DNA from: Methanothrix sp.
Lineage (GTDB): Archaea; Halobacteriota; Methanosarcinia; Methanotrichales; Methanotrichaceae
Direction: 5' to 3'
Length of the DNA stretch: 39,132 bases
Assembly (NCBI GenBank): GCA_018052825.1
Contig: JAGPMN010000011.1
Coordinates: 1 to 39,132, forward strand
The notes below the pieces were generated by a model, which was not told where the DNA came from, ran no database searches, and was given only the letters and a program-made list of their open reading frames with translations. A program made the translations under genes and the position numbers. This document shows positions 16,327 to 25,109 of this stretch, one piece after another. Position 1 is the first letter of the stretch. Each line of letters opens with the position of its first letter.

Positions 16327-18813
16327 TTAAACTCCTGTCCGCCCGGAATCTCCTATCCTATATCGCAGTGCCGGCGGTATATACCTTTTGAGCAGCAGCG
16401 AGAGCGATATTACAGTGACCGAGCTTGCCGCCATGGCCAGGCCCGCCAGCTCCGGCCTGAATGTGATGCCGTAGATCGGATAGAGCACGCCCGCAGCCAC
16501 AGGCACCAGTGCGGCGTTGTAGGCGAAGGCCCAGAAGATGTTCAGCTTGATCCTGGATATCACCTTGCGGGCGAGCTGTATGGCTGCCACGGCATCCAGG
16601 AGGTCGTCCTTCATGAGCACAATATCCCCGGTCTCGATGGCCACGTCAGTGCCGCTGCCTATGGCTATGCCCACATCAGCCTGGGCGAGGGCCGGGGCGT
16701 CGTTTATGCCGTCGCCCACAAAGGCCACGTGCAGCCCCTCCTGCTGCAGTCTTCTGACCTCCCCGGACTTGTCCTCGGGCAAAACTTGGGCCAGCACCCG
16801 CTCGATTCCCAGCGGCCTGGCCACTGCCGCAGCACTCTCTGCATTGTCCCCTGTGATCATGACGAGGGACAGCCCCATCCTCCCCAGAAGCGAGACAGCC
16901 TGTTCAGCCGAGGCCTTCAGATGATCTGAGATGGCGAGAACTCCGCATGCTCTGCCATCAATGGCTACCAGCATGGCCGTCCTCCCCTGTGCCTCATATA
17001 CCGCTGCCCTCTCGAGAATCTCAGGGGCTGCCTCTATGCCGATCTCAGAAAAGAGCATCCTGTTTCCGGCAACAATGCTCCGCCCATCCACCCTTGCCAG
17101 CACGCCCTTGCCAGGCCGGGCCTCGAAGTCTGCCGCCTGGATCAAGGCCAGCCCCCGCTCCTCCGCCCTTCGCACAACCGCCTCCGCCAGGGGGTGCTCG
17201 GATGGCCTCTCAGCCGATGCTGCCAGGCGCAGCATCTGCTCCTCGTCCACGCCGGAGGCGAAGATATCTGTCACATCCGGCCGGCCCACAGTAAGAGTGC
17301 CGGTCTTGTCGAAGGCCACCACATCCAGCTTCTCCGAGGCCTCCAGGGCTTCGCCGCTCTTGATGAGAATTCCCAGCTCTGCGCCCCGGCCTATGCCCAC
17401 TGTGATGGCTGTCGGTGTGGCCAGGCCCAGGGCACAGGGGCAGGCCACTACTAATACGGAGATGAGGGCGGTTACAGAGAAGAGAAGTGTGCTATTGGCC
17501 ACGAAGTACCAGTAGGCAAATGATGCGGCTGCGATGGTGATGATTGCGGGAATGAAGTAGGCCACCGCCCTGTCTGCGATCCTCTGCACAGCCGGCCGGC
17601 TGCCCTGCGCCTCCTCGACCAGAGATATGATCCCGGCCAGAACAGTGTCCCGGCCGACCCTCGTCGCAGAGAACTGAAGAGAGCCATTTTTGTTCAGTGT
17701 CCCGCCCACCACAGGGCTGCCCGGCCTCTTGAGGACTGGAAGGCTCTCACCTGTGATCATGGACTCGTCAACGTAGCTTTCGCCCTCCTGCACTATGCCA
17801 TCTGCGGCGATCCTCTCGCCTGGCCTGACGAGGAGAAGGTCTCCGGCGGCGACCTCCTCCACAGAGACCTCCACCTCCCGGCCGTCCTTGAGGACGGTTG
17901 CCGTCCTGGGCTGCAGGCCGATGAGCTTTTTTATGGCCTCGGAGGTCCTGCCCTTGGCCCCCGCCTCCAGATAGCGGCCTAATGTAAGGAAGGCGGCCAG
18001 CATTACCGCAGTCTCATAGAACATGAAATCTGGCGTCAGGACGATGCCGAATGTGCCAAGGATGCTGGAGCCGTAGGCCACGCCGATTCCCATGCCGTAC
18101 ATCACATCCATGTCCAGGCTCCTGTTCTGAAGAGCCCGCAGTGCGGCCTGGAAGATGGGGCGGCTGACGTAGACGAAGACCGGCAGAGATACAACCAGCA
18201 TGAAGAGGCCCATGAGATTGGGAATGCCCATCAAAAGACGCATGGGCAGGATCTCATGCACTGGCAGGTACATGATGGCCATGAGGAAGATGCTTGCGGC
18301 AAAGCCGGCTATGATGCGCCGCTTTCTGTTCGCCTGCTCCTTTTCGAAGGTCTCCCTCTCCCTCTCAGGCAGAGCCTCCTCCCCGGCCAGGCCCAGGTAC
18401 TGGTAGCCAGTGTCCTCCACGGCCTTTTTCATTTCATCGAGGCCAACCATCCCGGGATTGTATGTGACGTAGGCCTTCTCGGAGGCCAAGTTTACACGCA
18501 CATCGACGACGCCGTCCAGATTTCTGAGGGCCTTCTCCAGTGCTGCCACGCACATGGCGCAGACCATGCCACCAATCCTGAGCACGGCCTTCTCGTCGAT
18601 CACATCGTAGCCCGCATCCCGCACAGCCCTTTCCAGGTCTGAAAGGCGCAGCCTCTCAGGGTCGTAGACCACAGACGCGGTCTCCGATCCCAGGTTGACG
18701 GAGGCCTCGGCTACCCCATCCAGCCTCTGGAGGGACTTTTCAATGGCAGCCGAGCAGGCGGCACAGACCATGCCCGAGATCCGCAGCTCAGCCCTTTTGC
18801 TTGAATCGGTCAA
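16327..18813 (-). CDS. copA: Copper-translocating P1B-type ATPase CopA
   Basis: An 828-residue heavy-metal ATPase that exports Cu(I) across the membrane. Two N-terminal HMA domains carry GMVCAAC (around residue 17) and GMVCAMC (around 88). Then come the transmembrane helices, the TGES actuator motif (MITGESLPV), the ion-site motif CPC in [15 protein letters not shown], the phosphorylation site FDKTGTLT, the nucleotide-domain HP motif [15 protein letters not shown] and [10 protein letters not shown]. All key residues are present. The start is TTG 18813, sharing bases with the stop of the upstream gene (TTGA), with GAGAGG just before it. Confidence 0.95.
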   Translation of the reverse strand: MTDSSKRAELRISGMVCAACSAAIEKSLQRLDGVAEASVNLGSETASVVYDPERLRLSDLERAVRDAGYDVIDEKAVLRIGGMVCAMCVAALEKALRNLDGVVDVRVNLASEKAYVTYNPGMVGLDEMKKAVEDTGYQYLGLAGEEALPERERETFEKEQANRKRRIIAGFAASIFLMAIMYLPVHEILPMRLLMGIPNLMGLFMLVVSLPVFVYVSRPIFQAALRALQNRSLDMDVMYGMGIGVAYGSSILGTFGIVLTPDFMFYETAVMLAAFLTLGRYLEAGAKGRTSEAIKKLIGLQPRTATVLKDGREVEVSVEEVAAGDLLLVRPGERIAADGIVQEGESYVDESMITGESLPVLKRPGSPVVGGTLNKNGSLQFSATRVGRDTVLAGIISLVEEAQGSRPAVQRIADRAVAYFIPAIITIAAASFAYWYFVANSTLLFSVTALISVLVVACPCALGLATPTAITVGIGRGAELGILIKSGEALEASEKLDVVAFDKTGTLTVGRPDVTDIFASGVDEEQMLRLAASAERPSEHPLAEAVVRRAEERGLALIQAADFEARPGKGVLARVDGRSIVAGNRMLFSEIGIEAAPEILERAAVYEAQGRTAMLVAIDGRACGVLAISDHLKASAEQAVSLLGRMGLSLVMITGDNAESAAAVARPLGIERVLAQVLPEDKSGEVRRLQQEGLHVAFVGDGINDAPALAQADVGIAIGSGTDVAIETGDIVLMKDDLLDAVAAIQLARKVISRIKLNIFWAFAYNAALVPVAAGVLYPIYGITFRPELAGLAMAASSVTVISLSLLLKRYIPPALRYRIGDSGRTGV

Positions 18814-19328
18814 ATAAACCTCTCAAACCTCTCCTTGCCCGCCTTGCAGATGGGGCAGACCTCCGGCGGAGCGTTCCGGGCGCACAGGTAGCCGCAGACC
18901 GTACACCTCCACACAGGCAGTGAGGGCTTGAGGGCAGCCCCTAAATCGGCGAAGGCCTTCTGCTTTTTGCGCATCTCCCCCTCCTGGGGCGGCCTTCTAT
19001 CCGGAATTGGCGCGAGCTCCCTCTCGCCGGAGAGCACTGCTCCGGAGACATAGAGGGCGCAGTAGCAGGCCCCAAACTCGGTTATGTCCTCGTCCCTGTA
19101 GTCGCAGGGGCAGATTATGTCCATGTCCTCCTCCTTCACCCCCGAGGCCAGGCGGCATGGGCAGGACCGGTATCCGTAGCGCTTCTCGTTGATGAGCAGC
19201 CCTCTGACCAGCCCTTTTACAAAATCCCTGTCTGAATTGAGATTGTATCCGCCAGCCTTCGCATCCCTCTCCAGGCTGCTGTAGAGTCTCTCCACATCAG
19301 CCGCATCCGGCTCATAGTCCTCTATCAT
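18810..19328 (-). CDS. Ferredoxin-thioredoxin reductase catalytic-subunit-like protein with rubredoxin domain
   Basis: A 172-residue fusion. Residues 1 to about 110 match the catalytic subunit of ferredoxin:thioredoxin reductase, with cluster/disulfide motifs CPCR (around 57), CPCDYR (around 74) and CYC in place of the usual CHC (around 88). The C-terminal 35 residues form a rubredoxin-like domain with CTVCGY and CPICKA. The protein should pass electrons from ferredoxin, perhaps through rubredoxin iron, to a disulfide partner. The adjacent glutaredoxin-like protein is the obvious candidate, as the genes overlap by ATGA. It also overlaps copA. Confidence 0.88.
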   Translation of the reverse strand: MIEDYEPDAADVERLYSSLERDAKAGGYNLNSDRDFVKGLVRGLLINEKRYGYRSCPCRLASGVKEEDMDIICPCDYRDEDITEFGACYCALYVSGAVLSGERELAPIPDRRPPQEGEMRKKQKAFADLGAALKPSLPVWRCTVCGYLCARNAPPEVCPICKAGKERFERFI

Positions 19329-19603
19329 TTGCCGATCGCCTCTCGAATCTCCTTTTCCTTCAGTCCGACGATGCTCTTTCCGCCGACAACCAGAGTCGGA
19401 AAGGATATGCTGGGATTGTACTTTTTGACCTCGGCTATTGCCTCGGCCCTCTCCTCTCCCCTGAGGAGGTCAACATAGATGTAATCGAAGGCCACGCCCA
19501 TGGAAGAGAGCAGTTCCCTGGTCTTTTTGCACCAGATGCAGGTGCTCAGGGCAAAGAGCCTGATCTCGCCCCTATCCTTTCCGGCTACATGCTCGAAGTT
19601 CAT
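19325..19603 (-). CDS. Glutaredoxin-like (NrdH-type) redox protein
   Basis: A 92-residue thioredoxin-fold protein with active site CIWC in STCIWCKKT near residue 24, the conserved cis-Pro in SISFPTLVV and a Gly-containing helix at the end. I chose ATG 19603 because GGTGAT precedes it at good spacing. The frame is open to 19666. The stop overlaps the start of the reductase fusion gene. It probably carries reducing equivalents from that reductase to target disulfides, possibly including copper-handling cysteines encoded downstream. Confidence 0.88.
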   Translation of the reverse strand: MNFEHVAGKDRGEIRLFALSTCIWCKKTRELLSSMGVAFDYIYVDLLRGEERAEAIAEVKKYNPSISFPTLVVGGKSIVGLKEKEIREAIGK

Positions 19604-19685
19604 GAGATCACCGATGGGCTGGCTGTAGCCTCTGAAGGGATAAATAGCTACGTTTATTGGTGGCAAAATAGAAAGAGCGCACCTC

Positions 19686-19704
19686 CCCCTGCCCTGCGCA
19701 GGGG
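19686..19704 (-). terminator. GC-rich hairpin between secD and the redox operon
   Basis: CCCCTGC and GCAGGGG pair across a five-base loop between the secD stop and the glutaredoxin start. It could weaken or end read-through from secFD. A poly-T tract does not follow directly. Confidence 0.35.
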
Positions 19705-19737
19705 GGGGTGCTCAATATATCTTCAGTGCATGCCCCT

Positions 19738-21417
19738 TCAGTGCGGGGCCATGATGTATCCTATGATCCTGCCGTAAGCGGGACGGGCGATCATCGTTCC
19801 CAGGATTACGCCCAGTATGATGATCAGGGCGAATCCGGTCAGAGCGCCAAATCCCATCACCAGCAGTGGCAGCATGGCCGCCGCCGTGGTCGCAGCCGCC
19901 CCAAGGATGATCACGAAGGCCCTGGAGAGCCTGGTCAGGTAGACCTTGCTGGAGGTTGCGGACACCTTGCCCACGCCCGCCTTCTCAGCAGCCTCCGCCG
20001 CCCTCTCCTTGATGCTGCGCCCGGCCGCCGACGCCGCAGCCTCACCGCCACGCATGAGCTCATCGGTGATTATGACGAGCTGATCGACGCCCGTCCCTAT
20101 CACCATTATGATGCCTGCGAGGCTTGCAAGATCAAGCTGCCATCCGGCCAGCGCCCAGACGCCCAAAAGCATTACGACCTCTGAGAAGGATGTCATGACC
20201 ATCGGCAGGACGATCCTCCTCTCCCGGTAGCGGTAGTAGACCATGCCAGCCACAGTCAGCAGGGCGATGATGCCGGCGATGACCATCTGCAGCTTGAACT
20301 GCTCTCCCAAAGCCGCAGGGACCTGGCCGGAGCCGACGACCTCGACATTGACAGGCAGAGCGCCCTCCCGCAGGTGAATGTAAAGCTCCTTGGCCTTCTT
20401 GGATCCCTCGTCGCCACCGCCCACCCTCGCCTCAAGATTTCTGGTGGGAGCCTTGCTCAGGCTGTCTGCCAGCTCCGGGGCCAGCGGCGCTGAGAAGATC
20501 TCGTCCTTGTCGAGGTACATGGAGATGTAGTGGTCCTCCGGATGCCTGGTGGCGCCGGCGTCTATAGCAGCCTTCTGGAATATGGCTGCGCCCTCCTCAG
20601 AGAGGACAAACGGCACTCCCCAGGAGTTCTGGTCCTTTCCGGGAATCTCCACAGACTCCACAGCATCTCCATAGAGGACATGCATGCTTTCGTTGTTCTC
20701 AGTCTGAATCCTGATCTCGAACTTGCCGGGCTTGCCCACAACCTCCTGCGCCTCTGCCACGTCCATTCCAGCCAGGTCGATCAGTATGTACTTGTTGTCG
20801 ACCATCTTCACCTTGATGTCCTGAAGGCCCAGCCGGTTGAGCTTGGAGTCGAGGACGCTCTTGGTCTCCTCCACTGTCTGCTGGCTCACGCCCTCCACGA
20901 ACGCCCCCTCTCCGGCTGGAACAGAGCCTCCAACATGGGCCAGCAGCTCATTGAGAGACTCCCTCGTGACATTGGTGCGGATCTCATATGTCACGGGGGT
21001 GGCATCATAATTGACCTTTACATCTGTGTCCAGGCTCTTCTTGAGATAATTCACTATAACCGACTGAGGAGATGCTTGAATTGTGATCTTGGAGCTGCCC
21101 TGCCCCTCAGCAACCTTGGCTCCTGAGTATCCCAGGTCGTCGGCAAGGGTCTGATCCACCTTGCCCGGCACAGTCAGCACATAGCTATCGCCGTGCTTTT
21201 CCACAGACGAGGCATTGAACTGGTACTTCAAAATCTCCTCAGGAGAGACATCGATCTGGGCTGTAGCGCCCTGCAGCTTCAGCTGAAGGTATGAGCCGCC
21301 CTCCAGATCAAGCCCGAACTTCAGGCCGAAGGCTCCAATGCATATTATGGCCAGGGCCACGACCACCACATACAGAACCACCCTCCTGTCTTTGGAGAGG
21401 TTCTCAAGCAGCGTCAT
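19738..21417 (-). CDS. secD: Protein-export membrane protein SecD
   Basis: A 559-residue subunit of the SecDF complex that assists export through SecYEG. Archaea have no SecA, so its energy source is thought to be the ion gradient. The N-terminal membrane segment at about 13-35 precedes the conserved FGLDLEGGSYLQL motif. A long extracytoplasmic domain follows. The last 190 residues hold five more membrane helices with GTGVDQLVIITDE. ATG 21417 overlaps the secF stop as ATGA, which fixes the start, although the frame is open to 21462. Confidence 0.93.
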   Translation of the reverse strand: MTLLENLSKDRRVVLYVVVVALAIICIGAFGLKFGLDLEGGSYLQLKLQGATAQIDVSPEEILKYQFNASSVEKHGDSYVLTVPGKVDQTLADDLGYSGAKVAEGQGSSKITIQASPQSVIVNYLKKSLDTDVKVNYDATPVTYEIRTNVTRESLNELLAHVGGSVPAGEGAFVEGVSQQTVEETKSVLDSKLNRLGLQDIKVKMVDNKYILIDLAGMDVAEAQEVVGKPGKFEIRIQTENNESMHVLYGDAVESVEIPGKDQNSWGVPFVLSEEGAAIFQKAAIDAGATRHPEDHYISMYLDKDEIFSAPLAPELADSLSKAPTRNLEARVGGGDEGSKKAKELYIHLREGALPVNVEVVGSGQVPAALGEQFKLQMVIAGIIALLTVAGMVYYRYRERRIVLPMVMTSFSEVVMLLGVWALAGWQLDLASLAGIIMVIGTGVDQLVIITDELMRGGEAAASAAGRSIKERAAEAAEKAGVGKVSATSSKVYLTRLSRAFVIILGAAATTAAAMLPLLVMGFGALTGFALIIILGVILGTMIARPAYGRIIGYIMAPH

Positions 21418-22304
21418 CTCTTCTGCCCCCTTGCCGCCTTCTTGGGCCTGCCCAGATACCATCTCAGACCCTGGGCGTTGGTGACCCAGGTATTGAAGAT
21501 GTCCGCAGCCAGGCCGAATATGAGGACAGTGCTCATGTCTGCTATGACATCCATCCTGGTAAATGAGGGAACAATCAGATATAGGAAGTTGGAGATTATT
21601 ATGAGGGAGATGACGGCGGCAATCGTTGTCCCGGCCATGGTCAGGCCAGTTCCCATCGCCCCTATGATCTTTTCATCCACAGCTCCCTTGCGCTTCAAGA
21701 CCCTCATTGAGAGCAAGAGATCCGTATCCACTGAGTAGCCGATGAGCATGAGCAGGGCCGCTACGGTTCCCAGGGAGAGCTGAACTCCTGTCAGGTTCAT
21801 GGATGCGGCCGCAATCAGTATGTCGGCCAGAGCGCAGATCACGACCAGAAGCGAGACTACAAGCTCCCTGAAGACCAGAAATACGACTATAGCCATCAAT
21901 ATGAAGGAGAGGGGAATGTACTTGACGACCTGCTCCTGCAGCTCTTTGCTGTATATAGGTCCCATGTGCCTGATCTCAGGGCTGACGAACTTCTCATTGG
22001 CCAGCTTTGCAAGCTCGGTATACTCGGCATCGCTCATAGGGCCGAATTGCATCATGTATCTGTTGCCGATGTCTCTTATATCCACCAGGGGATAGCCCTC
22101 GAACTCTGCTGCCACCTCCTCCTGCGATGCCTCTGAGGGCACTGTTACCAGAGTGCCTCCTGTAAACTCTACTCCCAGCTTCACCGGCGAGCCTGTGGCA
22201 AAATAGGTCGCCCCCAGGCTGATAAGTGCTAATATTATAATAATAATAGGAAGCAGCATTATCTGCCTGGGTGGGTACTTGGAAACGATGTCCTGCAATT
22301 CCAT
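21414..22304 (-). CDS. secF: Protein-export membrane protein SecF
   Basis: A 296-residue partner of SecD with six predicted membrane helices. The conserved segment LGVEFTGGTLV follows the first helix at about residues 50-60. IGYSVDTDLLLSMRVLKRK, the cytosolic loop motif, lies near residue 195. The start at 22304 is favoured by GAGGAG six bases upstream. The longer ATG at 22322 has no such site. It precedes secD with a four-base overlap. Confidence 0.93.
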   Translation of the reverse strand: MELQDIVSKYPPRQIMLLPIIIIILALISLGATYFATGSPVKLGVEFTGGTLVTVPSEASQEEVAAEFEGYPLVDIRDIGNRYMMQFGPMSDAEYTELAKLANEKFVSPEIRHMGPIYSKELQEQVVKYIPLSFILMAIVVFLVFRELVVSLLVVICALADILIAAASMNLTGVQLSLGTVAALLMLIGYSVDTDLLLSMRVLKRKGAVDEKIIGAMGTGLTMAGTTIAAVISLIIISNFLYLIVPSFTRMDVIADMSTVLIFGLAADIFNTWVTNAQGLRWYLGRPKKAARGQKR

Positions 22305-22418
22305 GTTTTTCTCCTCTAACATATTGCGAATATGATCCCCGGACTTTATGCGCCTTCATAAGAATATTTCGATCTATTTACGGCTTATCGTCATGAGCGC
22401 GCCTGCATGGCCATCCGG

Positions 22419-23699
22419 TCAAACCTTCTCCCACTTCTTGAGATTGGCCACCTCTGAGAGGGTCTTGCCCCGTCTGATCTCCTCATACATCCGGCTTTCA
22501 GTCTTCTCCACCTCTTTGGCCCTCCTGGCTATCTCGTAGGCCCTCTCCTTGGGTATGACCACAACGCCGCTGTCGTCTCCAACTATGATGTCTCCGGGCT
22601 TGACGGCCTGGCCGGCGCAGGTGATCTCGGAGTTGATCTCGCCCATGCCCTTCGGATCTCCGGCATTGGGGGTTATGGCTGAGGCAAATATGGGGTACTT
22701 CAAATCCCTGATCTCATTCACATCCCTAACAGCTCCGTCGATGACCGCCCCCTCTAAACCGCGGTTCTTGCAGCTCAATGTGGCCAGACCACCCCATGGT
22801 GATATGAAATTGCTGCCGCTGTATATCACCAGCACATCCCCGGGTCCAGACTGGTCTATGGCCTCCACTGGCTTGGCCCAGTCTCCGGCAAAGGTCTGCA
22901 CAGTTACAGCGCGGCCCACGATCTTGGTGCCTATATTGATCGGAAGGATGCCGCGCATGGCTCCCTTGCGGTGCATGGCATCGGATATATTGCATGTGGA
23001 AACCTCCCTTAAAATGGCGAGCATCTCCTCCTCGCGGCTCAGCCTGGGCGCCGCTCCGGCTGTGGCACCGTCTATGGCCTCGCGAAGCTTCCGCGCGGAT
23101 GCGGTGACATCGGGGCTTCGCACAATGCTTCCGCCGACGATGACTATGGCCGCACCGCTAGCTACGGCCTGGGCCCCAGTGACGGCATCAATTCCGCCTG
23201 CCGCGGCCACGGGTGTCCGGACGACATTGACCGTCTCCTTTAGGAAATCTATGGTATCCTTTCCGGTCATCTGCTGGTCGATTCCCACGTGCACGCAGAT
23301 GTAGTCCACGCCCATGGCATCAAGCTCCTGTGATCGCTTCACCGGGTCGGGAACTGTGAGCAGGTCCACCATCAACTGCACTCCATACTCCCTCGCTGCC
23401 CTCAAAGCGTCCGCGACTGTGGAGTCATCCGATGAGGCCAGCATTGCCACTATGTCAGCGCCAGCCTTGGCAGCCATCTCCACCTCCATGGCTCCCGTGT
23501 CCACGGTCTTCATATCTGCCACTATCTTGACTCCAGGAAGCGCCTTCTTCATCTCGCGCACGGCATCCATGCCCTCGCTCTTGATGAGGGGTGTGCCTGC
23601 CTCAATCCAGTCTGCACCGCCGGCAATAGCCTCCCTGGCTATCTGAATTGACCTGTCCAGCTCAAGAAGGTCCAGTGCAACCTGTAGAATGGGTTTAAT
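22419..23699 (-). CDS. hps: Fused 3-hexulose-6-phosphate synthase / RraA-like protein
   Basis: A 426-residue protein. Residues 1 to about 210 form a hexulose-6-phosphate synthase TIM barrel with the N-terminal [10 protein letters not shown] strand and the catalytic ADMKTVDTG motif. In archaea without a complete pentose pathway, this enzyme works in reverse to yield ribulose 5-phosphate and formaldehyde. The last 210 residues are RraA-like, with [15 protein letters not shown] and DGAVRD. In-frame TGA lies 9 bases upstream of an ATT at 23697-23699, which sits 5 bases after GGTGAT. The only ATG (23570) would delete 43 residues including the first barrel strand. ATT is therefore the likely start. 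Confidence 0.85.
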   Translation of the reverse strand: MKPILQVALDLLELDRSIQIAREAIAGGADWIEAGTPLIKSEGMDAVREMKKALPGVKIVADMKTVDTGAMEVEMAAKAGADIVAMLASSDDSTVADALRAAREYGVQLMVDLLTVPDPVKRSQELDAMGVDYICVHVGIDQQMTGKDTIDFLKETVNVVRTPVAAAGGIDAVTGAQAVASGAAIVIVGGSIVRSPDVTASARKLREAIDGATAGAAPRLSREEEMLAILREVSTCNISDAMHRKGAMRGILPINIGTKIVGRAVTVQTFAGDWAKPVEAIDQSGPGDVLVIYSGSNFISPWGGLATLSCKNRGLEGAVIDGAVRDVNEIRDLKYPIFASAITPNAGDPKGMGEINSEITCAGQAVKPGDIIVGDDSGVVVIPKERAYEIARRAKEVEKTESRMYEEIRRGKTLSEVANLKKWEKV

Positions 23700-23742
23700 A
23701 TGACATCACCACACAACAGCACATGTCTTAGTAAAAAGATAC

Positions 23743-23752
23743 ATGGTATATA
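23743..23752 (-). promoter_or_regulatory. TATA box of the HPS-RraA gene
   Basis: Read on the minus strand, TTTTATATAC matches the methanogen box A (TTTATATA). It lies about 45 bases before the ATT start, predicting a leader of about 20 bases with the GGTGAT site. Its core reads almost the same on the other strand and overlaps the possible dapF start. Confidence 0.55.
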
Positions 23753-24663
23753 AAATGAAGCTGGCAGAGATTTCTGAGATAGAGTTCGATGACGTTCCAC
23801 TCGCGCCGCGGGGCCTGGCATTCACCAAGCTGCACGGAAACGGCAACGACTTCATACTGATAGACGAGCTGACATGCGAGCAGGTGGCCGAGGGCATGAA
23901 GAGGCTGCTGGCAACCGCCGCCTGCAGTAGGAATTTCGGCATAGGCGCTGACGGCGTGCTCTTTCTCTCCGGCAGCCCGCGTGCGGACCTGTCAATGAGG
24001 CTCATTCAGCCGGACGGCTCTGAGGCGGAGATGTGCGGAAACGGCATTCGCTGCCTGGCAAAGTATGCCTTTGACACAGGATATGTTGGGGAGGCATTTA
24101 CTGTTGACACCCTGGCAGGAGTGATACCGGTGCAGGTGAGGGAGATGGATGGCGGCTTTTGGGCAAAGGTGAATATGGGAGAGCCCAGATTCGAGAGATC
24201 TGGCATTCCCGCCTGTGGCGACGGGGAGCTTCTCAATGAGGACCTGCATGGCCTGAAGGTATCGGCTGTCAATACCGGAGTTCCTCATGCAGTGGTATTC
24301 GTGGACGACCTGTCCTTTGACATCGGCAGGACGGCGAAGCCCATCAGGCACAGCGAAATCTTCCCTGAGGGGGCGAACGTCAATTTCGCAATGCATAGGG
24401 GGAATGGCAGGGCTATTGAGATCAGGACATTTGAGAGGGGCGTGGAGGGCGAGACGCTCTCCTGCGGCACTGGATCTGTTGCCGTGGCCAGCGTCGCCCG
24501 CCGGCTGGGGCTGGCAGGGGACAGGGTCGCTGTGCAGACCAGGGGCGGTCCCCTGATCATAACCTTCCAGGGGGGCGAGGCCTTCATGGAGGGTCCGGCA
24601 GTGACCGTCTACTCTGGCGAGATCTCGGAAGAATTTATGTGGAGCCTATCCGGGGAGTTATGA
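23743..24663 (+). CDS. dapF: Diaminopimelate epimerase DapF
   Basis: A 306-residue lysine-pathway enzyme that converts LL- to meso-diaminopimelate with two catalytic cysteines acting as acid and base. FTKLHGNGNDFILIDE begins at about residue 28, the first catalytic Cys is in EMCGNGIRC and the second in LSCGTGSVAVA. Both are intact. Most family members start close to the FTKLHGNGNDF motif, so this protein carries about 25 extra N-terminal residues. ATG 23755 is an equally possible start, since ATG 23743 abuts the minus-strand TATA box. It ends by overlapping the next gene (ATGA). Confidence 0.93.
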   Translation: MVYKMKLAEISEIEFDDVPLAPRGLAFTKLHGNGNDFILIDELTCEQVAEGMKRLLATAACSRNFGIGADGVLFLSGSPRADLSMRLIQPDGSEAEMCGNGIRCLAKYAFDTGYVGEAFTVDTLAGVIPVQVREMDGGFWAKVNMGEPRFERSGIPACGDGELLNEDLHGLKVSAVNTGVPHAVVFVDDLSFDIGRTAKPIRHSEIFPEGANVNFAMHRGNGRAIEIRTFERGVEGETLSCGTGSVAVASVARRLGLAGDRVAVQTRGGPLIITFQGGEAFMEGPAVTVYSGEISEEFMWSLSGEL

Positions 24664-25109
24664 GACTGGCGATTGCATCGGCTCTGTTGGTTCTCGTGGC
24701 CCTTTCAGCCCTCGCCGGCCCGGCTGCAGGGGAGCAGTATGTAGTGGAGCTTGGAAGCAAGAGCAATCCCAATGCCCATCTCTTCGCCTACGACCAGAAG
24801 TGGAGGGAGAGCACTGCCCTGCACAATTACCCCCTGAAGACCAGCGCCTCCAAGGAGTTCACAGACGCGACGCGCCTGTCCACCAGGATGGATCTTCTCT
24901 CCCAGCCAAACGTCACAGAGATCAACATAGACGCCGACTTCATAGGCATCGGCCGGATAGGATATCTGGTGCTGGACTCAGAGACTGGTGACGTCAAGGA
25001 TGAGATGTCCCGCATCAATCACATGTTCGTCGGCAACTTCACCATCGAAGAGAAGATACTGGTGGCCAAGGACCACATGTGCGAGGACGGCTATCTGCCC
25101 TGCGCTTGA
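24660..25109 (+). CDS. Small exported protein, unknown function
   Basis: A 149-residue protein I do not recognise. Residues 1-24 form a signal peptide (LVLVALSALAGPAAG). The mature part is beta-rich and polar, with an N-glycosylation-type site (NFT) and two cysteines close to the end (HMCEDGYLPCA) that could pair. ATG 24660 overlaps the dapF stop as ATGA and follows GGGGAG, so it is translationally coupled to dapF. Its 3' end overlaps the convergent nuclease gene by 19 bases. No functional link to lysine synthesis is apparent. Confidence 0.75.
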   Translation: MRLAIASALLVLVALSALAGPAAGEQYVVELGSKSNPNAHLFAYDQKWRESTALHNYPLKTSASKEFTDATRLSTRMDLLSQPNVTEINIDADFIGIGRIGYLVLDSETGDVKDEMSRINHMFVGNFTIEEKILVAKDHMCEDGYLPCA

